15,681 nucleotides of DNA, from positions 1 to 15,681 of the forward strand of contig CAZYTO010000122.1 in assembly GCA_964650405.1 (NCBI GenBank). Reading direction: 5' to 3'. Below the pieces are notes generated by a model that was not told where the DNA came from, did no database searches, and was given only the letters and a program-made list of their open reading frames with translations. This document shows, piece by piece, positions 6,290 to 11,695 of this stretch. A program made the position numbers and the translations under genes. Numbering within the stretch: the first letter of the stretch is position 1; each line of letters opens with the position of its first letter. This DNA is from CAZYTO01 sp964650405. GTDB lineage: Bacteria; Acidobacteriota; Thermoanaerobaculia; Gp7-AA8.

Positions 6290-7393
6290 ATGGCACATCT
6301 TAGCAACTGGATAGGGATCGACGATCACGCCGACAAGTGGACGATTGCGCAGTTCCGAGGAGGGCAGAGGGAACCGGAGCGGGAGTGGGAGCTGACGCCA
6401 GGGGAGAGCGGATACCGAAAGTTGATCGGCTGGCTCAAGGAGATGAAGGGGCCGGTGCGGATTGTGTACGAAGCAGGCCCATGCGGATACGAGATGCAGC
6501 GGCGGCTTCAGCGGAGCGGATTTGACTGCGCGGTGGCCGCACCGTCTCTGACCCCGCGCAAGGCTGGGGACCGGGTCAAGACCAACCAGCGGGACGCGCG
6601 GAAGCTGGCGCATCTGCTACGAGCCGGAGAGCTGACGCTGATCACGGTGCCTAGCCCTCGACAGGAGTCGATCCGCGATCTGGTGCGAGCCCGGGAAGCA
6701 GCGAACAAGGATCTGCTGCGGGCACGCCATCAGTTGAGCAAGCTGCTGTTGCGATATGGCCACCGATACGGAGAGGGCAAGGCGTGGACCGGGCGGTTCT
6801 GGGCATGGGTGAAGGGAATCGAGCTCTCCGAGCCGTGCAGCCAACATGTGCTGGAGCAACACATGCGGGTGATCGAGCAGAGAGGGGCGATCGTCGCGGA
6901 CTACGACAAGATGATCGCGAGCCTGGCCCAGGAGTCGGAGTACAAAGGGCTGGGCGAAGCCCTCAGTGTGCTGCGAGGTATCGACTGGCTGACGGCGATT
7001 ACCATTCTGGTCGAGCTGGGCGATCTGCGCCGGTTCGCCACGGCGCCGCAGTTGATGGCGGCCGTGGGGCTTGTTCCGAGCGAGTACAGCACCGGAGACA
7101 AGACCAACCGGGGACCGATCACCAAGACCGGCAATGCGCACGTCCGGCGCGTTCTGATCGAGGCGGCCTGGCACTATCAGCGCTTCGCCAGCCGGCCCGG
7201 TCCGCGTATCCGTCGCCGGCGTGCCGGCCAACCCACTGCCCGAGTGGACATTGCCGAACGCTGCGAGAAGCGACTCCATCGACGCTTCATACGGCTGGTT
7301 TCACGAGGCAAACGCTCGACGGTGGCCGCGGTGGCCGTCGCTCGAGAACTGGCCGGCTTCGTCTGGGCTCTCGGACAAATCGCGTACGACTGA
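6290..7393 (+). CDS. IS110-family (IS1111 group) transposase/recombinase
   Basis: 367 residues. The N-terminal RuvC-like DEDD domain begins with WIGIDDHADKW (D11), then VYEAGPCGYE (E61) and DRVKTNQRDARKLAHLL (D102). In the acidic pair often written KTDxxDA the first Asp is Asn (N99), a variant I recall from many IS1111-type enzymes. The C-terminal Transposase_20 domain reads LRGIDWLTAITILVELGD, then GLVPSEYSTGDK and GPITKTGNAHVRRVLIEAAW; S267 of EYSTG is the candidate nucleophile by analogy with the IS621 serine. The enzyme is known to act with a bridge RNA that pairs with target and donor. Start at 6290: AGGAGGA (6276-6282) lies seven bases upstream; an ATG at 6260 has no such site. No frameshift or stop, so probably active. 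Confidence 0.93.
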   Translation: MAHLSNWIGIDDHADKWTIAQFRGGQREPEREWELTPGESGYRKLIGWLKEMKGPVRIVYEAGPCGYEMQRRLQRSGFDCAVAAPSLTPRKAGDRVKTNQRDARKLAHLLRAGELTLITVPSPRQESIRDLVRAREAANKDLLRARHQLSKLLLRYGHRYGEGKAWTGRFWAWVKGIELSEPCSQHVLEQHMRVIEQRGAIVADYDKMIASLAQESEYKGLGEALSVLRGIDWLTAITILVELGDLRRFATAPQLMAAVGLVPSEYSTGDKTNRGPITKTGNAHVRRVLIEAAWHYQRFASRPGPRIRRRRAGQPTARVDIAERCEKRLHRRFIRLVSRGKRSTVAAVAVARELAGFVWALGQIAYD

Positions 7394-7405
7394 ATCTTGA
7401 ACTTG

Positions 7406-7604
7406 GCGCAGCGGTGAGGTCGGTCGAGGGTTCCGGTTCATGAAAGGAGAATCCTCGAGTGCCCTATAGCGACACCGCTCAGCCGGTGACTCACGAATGT
7501 AGACCGAGGCAGCTCCCGACGGATCATGTTCATGCGGTACCAACCCGCGCATATCAGACTGATCATCGTCGCCGCTTCGCCCTCGATCGACTTCACCGCT
7601 GCGC
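7406..7604 (+). ncRNA. Predicted bridge RNA of the IS1111-type element
   Basis: Lies in the right end, where IS1111-group elements carry their bridge RNA. Strands 7406-7430 and 7580-7604 form a 25-bp stem with 23 Watson-Crick and 2 G-U pairs. Inside are two hairpins with internal loops. Loop 1 (target): stem 7453-7457/7505-7509, apical hairpin 7473-7477/7484-7488, with guide GTGCCCTA (7459-7466) on the 5' side, complementary to TAG|GGCAC at the insertion site, and GTAG (7499-7502) on the 3' side, identical to the left target. Loop 2 (donor): stem 7517-7526/7560-7571 with a 2-nt bulge, and guide CATATCAGAC (7550-7559), identical to the joined right-left ends of the element. The order target then donor is as in IS621. 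The exact 5' and 3' ends of the RNA are not known. Confidence 0.78.
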
Positions 7605-7673
7605 TTTACCCAACAGGAGAACGAAAGACGATCAGCAAAGGAAGAGTCAAAACCAAAACCAGCGCGTACTAGC

Positions 7674-7679
7674 TTGCAC
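7674..7679 (+). promoter_or_regulatory. Outward -35 box at the IS right end (half of a junction promoter)
   Basis: TTGCAC near the right end. When the ends join in a circular intermediate it stands 17 bases from CAGAAT (6203-6208) of the left end, building a promoter that reads into the transposase. Junction promoters are known for IS110-family circles; this one is inferred from spacing and partial consensus. Confidence 0.45.
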
Positions 7680-7690
7680 GGTCACTCCAT
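7680..7690 (+). repeat. Right subterminal inverted repeat of the IS
   Basis: GGTCACTCCAT, five bases from the right end; perfect complement of 6207-6217. Confidence 0.88.
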
Positions 7691-7693
7691 ATC

Positions 7694-7800
7694 AGGGCAC
7701 GACTGCGTCGTGCCGAATTCTCGTGGGCGGGCGGTGGCACGCGTTTCGTCGATGACACGCGCAAACGGGGATTCGGCACGACGCAGTCGTGCCCTACGCA
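7694..7800. repeat. Dispersed palindromic repeat R1, copy b, split by the IS
   Basis: Right arm 7771-7799; left arm 7696-7718 plus GCGTAG at 6196-6201 on the far side of the insertion sequence. Joined, the arms pair over 29 bases without mismatch. The interior (tcgtgggcgggcggtgg near the left arm) resembles the inverted interior of R1a, so this copy lies in the opposite orientation. It ends 11 bases before the lolA stop, a likely transcript end for the lolA operon. Confidence 0.9.
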
Positions 7801-7811
7801 ACCCAGCAACT

Positions 7812-8432
7812 TCACTGTGCATTCACCACCTGCACTCCCGCCGGGGCCGTGAAGTGGAACAGGTCCGCCGGCGTGTCGCGCTTGTGGAAACCGGAGAAGT
7901 CGAAGGACGTGTGATTGCCCTCGCGGTCTGTGTATTCGATGTGCTCGATGAAGTGCGTGGCCGCCGACGTCGTGACGGTCACCGTGCGGATCTGGGCGGA
8001 GCCGCTCTTCGGCTGGAGGGTGGTGACGACGGAGTCGCCGCGCGCGACCTCGGTAATCTTGAAGAGGCGCTCCCGTGCCGAGGGGTCGCCGATGAGGAGG
8101 AAGGGCAGGTCGGCCCTGCGGCTGTCGTCGACTTCGGCTACCGTCACCTGCTTGTCGCCCGGCACGTAGAACCACGAGCGCCGGCCGTCGAAGACGAAGA
8201 GCTTCTGCTCGGGGGAGGTGTAGCTCCAGCGCATCATCGGCAGGGGTCCGAAGACCACCGAGCCCGCCTCGGGGCTGGCGGCGCTGAAGCCTTTCGGGGT
8301 GAAGCGCTGGCTGAAGGCGGCCTCGCTGCCGGCCACGGCGGCGGCGGCTTTATCGAGCTCGGCCGCCCGGGCGGTCAGTGTGGAGAGGGCGAGTGCGGCG
8401 ACGGCAACGGTACTGAGGAAACGTGGTTTCAT
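7812..8432 (-). CDS. lolA: Outer-membrane lipoprotein carrier protein
   Basis: Periplasmic chaperone that takes lipoproteins released by LolCDE across to the outer membrane. 206 residues with a cleavable signal peptide (MKPRFLSTVAVAALALSTLTARA). LolA-fold traits: FSQRFTPKG, GSVVFGPLPMMRWSYTSPEQKLFVFDG (the typical xMRWxY-P--kl-v-DG segment, about residues 58-84), FYVPGDKQVTVAEV and a closing HFTAPAGVQVV. Length and order of segments agree with the family. An AGGA ribosome binding site lies just upstream of the ATG. It is the last gene of the kdsD operon, 27 bases after the small protein gene. Its presence implies an outer membrane. Confidence 0.9.
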   Translation of the reverse strand: MKPRFLSTVAVAALALSTLTARAAELDKAAAAVAGSEAAFSQRFTPKGFSAASPEAGSVVFGPLPMMRWSYTSPEQKLFVFDGRRSWFYVPGDKQVTVAEVDDSRRADLPFLLIGDPSARERLFKITEVARGDSVVTTLQPKSGSAQIRTVTVTTSAATHFIEHIEYTDREGNHTSFDFSGFHKRDTPADLFHFTAPAGVQVVNAQ

Positions 8433-8459
8433 AAATCCTTCCGGGCGAGTCCCGGCCGG

Positions 8460-8822
8460 CTACAGCCGCTCGACTTCGATCGCCACGATCGCCGAATTGA
8501 CGATGAAGATGCGATCGTTCTTGCTCCGGTCGAGCGGGAAGAGGACGAAGCCGTTTCGCTCCGGGTTGTAGTGAGCGATCCCGCGGATGATCTCGCCATC
8601 GGCAAATTCCACCGCAATCTGGCTGCCAGCCGCCGGCTCCAGGGCCTCTTCCGGCACGCTCCGCGGGTAAAACACGGCCTTGATGTCGTCGAAGGGCACC
8701 TCACCGTCCATGCCGTCCTCGTGCTTCACCCGGAAGAGCTTCGCCTCGAGATCCACGGCATCGAGCGTGGCGCGCTCGGTGCGGCCGCTGCGGTAGCGGA
8801 GAACCACCTGCCCGTCAGTCAT
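8460..8822 (-). CDS. Small two-repeat beta-rich protein of unknown function
   Basis: 120 residues, no signal peptide or TM segment. The protein is two similar halves: VVLRYRSGRTERATLDAV...GEVPFDDIKAVFYPR (about 6-54) and IAVEFADGEIIRGIAHYN...FIVNSAIVAIEV (about 68-117). Each has the pattern strand - DG/SG turn - strand - acidic loop - hydrophobic V/I-A-V strand, suggesting duplication of a small barrel-like unit. It resembles short proteins listed as DUF6982 (recollection, unverified). The ATG at 8822 lies two bases after the kdsD stop and lolA follows after 27 bases, so it is co-transcribed with envelope genes; a role linked to them is inference only. Confidence 0.75.
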   Translation of the reverse strand: MTDGQVVLRYRSGRTERATLDAVDLEAKLFRVKHEDGMDGEVPFDDIKAVFYPRSVPEEALEPAAGSQIAVEFADGEIIRGIAHYNPERNGFVLFPLDRSKNDRIFIVNSAIVAIEVERL

Positions 8823-8824
8823 CG

Positions 8825-9829
8825 TCAGAAGAGCTCCAGACCCCAGAGATCGTGGAGATGAATGATACCTTCCAGCCGCCGCTCCGCGCCGGTGATGAAG
8901 AGAGAGGTGATCTTGCGCTCCTCCATGATCTGGAGGGCCACCGAAGCCAGCTCGCCCGCGCCGATCGTCCGCGGATCGCGCTTCATGGCGTCCGCCGCCG
9001 TCCTCCGCAGGAGATTTTCGTCCTTCTCCAGGAGACGCCGGAGGTCGCCGTCCGAGATGACGCCTTCCAGGACGCCGTCGTCCCTCGTCACCGCCGTGAT
9101 GCCGAAGCCCTTCTTGGACATCTCGTAGATGACGTCGTGCATGGAGGTGGACGGGCGCACGGCCGGGACGGCGTCGCCGGCGTGCATGAGGTCCTTGACC
9201 TGCAGGAAGCGCTTGCCGAGCTTCCCGCCCGGGTGGAGCTTGGCGAAATCCTCCTCGCGGAAGCCCTTGCGCAGCAGCAGAGCCATGGCCAGGGCATCGC
9301 CGAGGGCCAGGGCGGCGGTGGTGGAGGCCGTGGGGGCCAGGCCGAGCGGGCAGGCTTCCTCGGAGATGGCCGCGGAGAGGTGGTGGTCGGCCGCCCGGGC
9401 CAGGGTCGACTGCGGTTTGCCGGTGATGGCCACCAGCTCCGCGCCGATCCGCTTGATGGACGGGATGAGCCGCACCAGCTCCTCGGTCTCGCCGGAGTTG
9501 GAGATGGCCAGGACGACGTCGCCGCGCACGATCATGCCGAGGTCCCCATGAATGGCCTCGGCGGGATGAAGGAAGAAGGAGGGCGTGCCGGTCGACGCCA
9601 GGGTGGCGCTGATCTTCTTGCAGATGATGCCGGACTTGCCCAGCCCCATGGTGATCACCCGGCCGGCACAGGCATTGATTAGCTCCACCACGTCCACGAA
9701 CGTGTGGTCGAGGTGCTCGATGAGGCCGAGGATGGCGGCGGACTCGACTTCGAGTACGCGCCGCGCCTCGACGAGGGCGGGATGGTCTTCACGATTCGTC
9801 TGCTGCGGGGCCTCGGACATTGCGCGCAT
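8825..9829 (-). CDS. kdsD: D-arabinose 5-phosphate isomerase (KpsF/GutQ family)
   Basis: Interconverts D-ribulose 5-phosphate and D-arabinose 5-phosphate, the first step to KDO for lipopolysaccharide. 334 residues (E. coli KdsD has 328). The SIS domain at about 45-180 has GLGKSG (62-67), HPAEAIHGD (88-96), SNSGETEEL (110-118) and, after it, HPGGKLG (199-205), whose His, like the Lys of GLGKSG, belongs to the active site. Two CBS domains follow at about 212-268 and 276-334. The start at 9829 (MRAMSEAP) is one choice; an ATG at 9820 is equally possible, and no ribosome binding site decides. The longer frame to 10186 crosses repeats. First gene of an operon with the small protein and lolA. Confidence 0.93.
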   Translation of the reverse strand: MRAMSEAPQQTNREDHPALVEARRVLEVESAAILGLIEHLDHTFVDVVELINACAGRVITMGLGKSGIICKKISATLASTGTPSFFLHPAEAIHGDLGMIVRGDVVLAISNSGETEELVRLIPSIKRIGAELVAITGKPQSTLARAADHHLSAAISEEACPLGLAPTASTTAALALGDALAMALLLRKGFREEDFAKLHPGGKLGKRFLQVKDLMHAGDAVPAVRPSTSMHDVIYEMSKKGFGITAVTRDDGVLEGVISDGDLRRLLEKDENLLRRTAADAMKRDPRTIGAGELASVALQIMEERKITSLFITGAERRLEGIIHLHDLWGLELF

Positions 9830-9963
9830 GGTACGACAGAGCGGAGCTGACCGCCGAGTGCCGATGCGGGAGACGGCGCTCCGCGGGGTGTCGCCGGCCG
9901 TCGCCGACGCAGGTTCGTCACGAATTCCAAGGTGGACGCGCAGGCGCAAGACACCGCGAGAAC
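9830..9963. other. Upstream region of kdsD, no gene seen
   Basis: Non-coding GC-rich sequence before kdsD. It should hold the operon promoter, but no convincing -35/-10 pair is visible on the minus strand. Confidence 0.4.
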
Positions 9964-10240
9964 ACCCTCTCCCACCGGGAGAGGATCGCCGCGGAGCGCC
10001 TCTCGCCCTGTGCTGAATCACCGGCAGGCAGTCAGCGGAGCGGCGGGGTGAGGGGCCAAGGCCTTCAGCAACGCCCTTCCAAATTGGCTGTGACGAAGGG
10101 TGTGTTTCTCCCCCTGTCCAGGCTGATGCGAGACGAGAGCCCCTCACCCCGGCCCCTCCGCGCGGACCGCTTCGAAGTTGATTCACGGAGTGTCGGATTG
10201 CGCGCTACGTGGCCGACCCTCTCCCGCGGGGAGAGGGTGT
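9964..10240. repeat. Dispersed CCCTCTCCC/CCCTCACCC-type repeat, two inverted copies
   Basis: Two facing copies. The left one has hairpin CCTCTCCC-acc-GGGAGAGG (9966-9984) and GGGGTGAGGGGC (10045-10056). The right one has GCCCCTCACCCC (10139-10150, perfect complement of the former) and hairpin ACCCTCTCCC-gcg-GGGAGAGGGT (10216-10238). Such CCCTCACCC...CCCTCTCCC...GGGAGAGGG repeats occur between genes in many high-GC bacteria (family recollection). The region holds no credible gene. Confidence 0.8.
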
Positions 10241-10291
10241 GCGCAACGCCACTTTAGTGTCTTTTCACCGCCCTACTCGTGACGCCGCACG

Positions 10292-10843
10292 TTATGCGTC
10301 CTCAGTCAAGGATTCGGACTCTGGCGACGCCGGCTCCGAGGCCGCGCCGGCCGTCTTCCGGCGGTGGTGGCTTCTCCTCAGGCGCTTCACCTCCTGCACG
10401 TGCGGCAGAAGGTCGGCATTCTCCGGAACGCGCGCCAACTGTGAACCGATCCCGTAGGTCTGCGCAGTAAAGGTTGCGATGCGGTTCCAGCGCACCAGGT
10501 TGGCGTCGGCCACCATCTTCCATGCTGCCTTCAGCTCGTTCTCCACCCGGGTCCAGCGATTGGCCTCCTGCAGCACCTGCTGAATCTCCTCCGTCTCCTC
10601 GACGGTGCCGGCGACCTTGGGCGAAGACCGGACGACGTTGATCGCGGCCTGGGCCTCCGATTCGGAGACGCGCCCGTAGCGCTGCAGGGCCCGTCGGGCC
10701 CCGGGCGTGAGCGCCGGTGTGTCGGGAGCCAGCGCCATCAGGGCCTGCAACTGCGCGCTGAACTCCTCGGAGGTCACCGGGCCGGCGGCCGCCTGCGGAT
10801 CTGCAACGGCAGGGGAGCTCGGAGAATTCGTAATGTCGGACAT
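10292..10843 (-). CDS. Conserved-looking hypothetical protein, helical
   Basis: 183 residues, not recognised. No signal peptide, TM segment or known catalytic motif. The N-terminal 35 residues are low-complexity (Ser, Pro, Ala), the middle (about 36-130) is predicted helical with many Glu/Gln/Ala, and a block near 129-155 (AQTYGIGSQLARVPENADLLPHV, split here at 20 in the family sense) looks conserved; the tail is acidic and Ser/Glu-rich. Start: GAGGAG at 10851-10856, seven bases upstream of the ATG. Monocistronic between repeat blocks. Two perfect hairpins lie in its long upstream region. Confidence 0.65.
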   Translation of the reverse strand: MSDITNSPSSPAVADPQAAAGPVTSEEFSAQLQALMALAPDTPALTPGARRALQRYGRVSESEAQAAINVVRSSPKVAGTVEETEEIQQVLQEANRWTRVENELKAAWKMVADANLVRWNRIATFTAQTYGIGSQLARVPENADLLPHVQEVKRLRRSHHRRKTAGAASEPASPESESLTEDA

Positions 10844-10850
10844 GATCGTG

Positions 10851-10856
10851 CTCCTC
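10851..10856 (-). promoter_or_regulatory. Ribosome binding site of the hypothetical gene
   Basis: GAGGAG on the minus strand, seven bases before the ATG at 10843; it decides the start. Confidence 0.7.
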
Positions 10857-10921
10857 GGATAGCGGTATCACCGGAGGCGACGCAGCATCGTGCGACGAAT
10901 GCAGGCAGCCACCGGCTGGAA

Positions 10922-10938
10922 GAGCGCATATGGCGCTC
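10922..10938. other. Hairpin GAGCGC-ATATG-GCGCTC
   Basis: Perfect 6-bp stem with a 5-base loop, 79 bases upstream of the hypothetical gene start. Role unknown; may form in its leader RNA. Confidence 0.45.
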
Positions 10939-10954
10939 CTCCGGTTGATGTACG

Positions 10955-10976
10955 CGAAGTGTGCGAACACACTTCG
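10955..10976. other. Hairpin with 9-bp stem CGAAGTGTG and CGAA loop
   Basis: CGAAGTGTG (10955-10963), loop CGAA, CACACTTCG (10968-10976): a perfect 9-bp stem 112 bases upstream of the hypothetical gene. It could be an operator dyad or a leader hairpin; no T-run follows. Confidence 0.55.
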
Positions 10977-11240
10977 AGAGCCCGCGGCAGGGAGGAGTAC
11001 CACTCGACTCCTGCAGAGGCACGGGCCGTCATGCTGTACAGCAAAGTCGCCGTGCCTTTTGGCCGCAACCACAGCGCGCCGAGGACGTTCACCGGATCTC
11101 ATGCCGGTCCGTCGATCCCCGGAGCGAAAAAAGCGTAGCAGCGCGGCCAATCGCCGTCAAACGACGCCGGAAACGCGCCCCCGCTACGACTCCTGAGTGT
11201 CAACCACGGGCCGCGGCCCCTGCGCGGAGGCTGTCACCAC
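10977..11240. other. Non-coding stretch, no gene seen
   Basis: GC-rich, no ORF with a credible start or composition. It ends in a spacer-like stretch (ggaggctgtcaccac) resembling the spacers of the hairpin array that follows. Confidence 0.4.
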
Positions 11241-11468
11241 AGGGCGGCATGCCGCCGCCCCTGTGCAAGAAGCTTCGCCAATGGGCGGCAAGCTACCGCC
11301 CCCGTGCACAAGCTGTCGTCGCGGGGCGGCAGGCTGCCGCCCCGGTGCAACAAACATCGCCACTTGGCGGCACGCTGCTGCCCCGGGGCGGCACGCTGCT
11401 GCCCTGGGGCGGCAAGCGCTGCCCCTGTGCACAAGCTGTCGTCCGGGGGCGGCAAGCCGCCGCCCCTT
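11241..11468. repeat. Tandem array of seven GGGCGGCA...TGCCGCCC hairpins
   Basis: Seven successive units, each a hairpin of the form GGGCGGCA-n-GCTGCCGCCCC, beginning near 11242, 11283, 11323, 11365, 11385, 11405 and 11445. Long units (about 40 bases) carry a spacer like TGTGCACAAGCTGTCGTC; two units of 20 bases lack it. Hairpin arms vary but mostly keep pairing. Spacers are degenerate copies of one another, so this is not CRISPR. Probably a REP-like array grown by local duplication. Confidence 0.8.
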
Positions 11469-11482
11469 TACACGAAACCCAT

Positions 11483-11545
11483 CACGCGGAGGCGCGGAGG
11501 ATGCGGAGAAAAAGCAGACCTCCGCGGTCTCCGCGTCTCCGCGTG
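11483..11545. repeat. Inverted repeat of CACGCGGAG/CTCCGCGTG type
   Basis: Arm 11483-11507 and arm 11521-11545 pair at 21 of 25 positions around a 13-base A-rich loop. Each arm is built from short cgcggag steps. A widespread style of dispersed intergenic palindrome. Confidence 0.7.
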
Positions 11546-11695
11546 TCCGTCCCTCGTCGTTTCTTCTCTGAGGGGCAGCGCACCCGCGCTGTGTTGGGCT
11601 GTAACGCCCGCGCGACAGCCAAGGCATGACCTGCAGCCACTCATGCCCCATCACTCATGCCTCATGCCCAACTCGGCACTCCGCACTCGGCACTT
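11546..11695. repeat. Degenerate short direct repeats after the panE-like gene
   Basis: No gene. Contains repeated catgcc/actcatgc steps (11641-11668) and a 10-base direct repeat ACTCGGCACT (11671-11680 and 11685-11694) ending at the stop codon of the reductase gene. Confidence 0.5.

Larger units (their letters stand above)
6202..7695 (+). mobile_element. IS110-family insertion sequence, IS1111 type, complete, with predicted bridge RNA
   Basis: 1494 bp. Left end 6202-6289, transposase 6290-7393, right non-coding end 7394-7695. Perfect 11-bp inverted repeats (ATGGAGTGACC, 6207-6217, and GGTCACTCCAT, 7680-7690) lie exactly 5 bp inside each end; subterminal inverted repeats mark the IS1111 group. 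Left flank GCGTAG (6196-6201) joined to 7696 recreates the arm of repeat R1, matching 7771-7799 over 29 bases without mismatch. The dinucleotide AG is present at both junctions (6200-6201 and 7694-7695), so the element may equally be written 6200-7693; AG is the likely exchange core. There is no longer target duplication, as expected for this family. Confidence 0.9.

Noticed and set aside
6231..7727. 11-base direct repeat attctcgtggg (6231-6241 and 7717-7727) as a target duplication of the IS
   Set aside because: The subterminal inverted repeats and the restored 29-bp palindrome place the ends at 6202 and 7695; matches of this length are expected by chance in a window of this size, and the right copy belongs to repeat R1.
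7459..7755. Possible 98-codon gene with GTG start after a GGAG-like site
   Set aside because: It lies inside the structured RNA, crosses the end of the insertion sequence into repeat R1b, and its composition resembles no protein.
9966..10238. Rho-independent terminators at the CCCTCTCCC hairpins
   Set aside because: Stems are strong but no T-run follows on either strand; kept as repeats only.
10774..11022. Small gene or leader peptide upstream of the hypothetical gene (frame with an ATG after GGAGGAG near 10932)
   Set aside because: It overlaps the hypothetical gene start in another frame, is Arg/Ser/Cys-rich without family resemblance, and its ATG lies in the loop of a hairpin; a short leader peptide cannot be excluded but is not supported.
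11241..11468. CRISPR-like array
   Set aside because: Units are of uneven length, the spacers resemble each other, the hairpin arms diverge and no cas gene is near.
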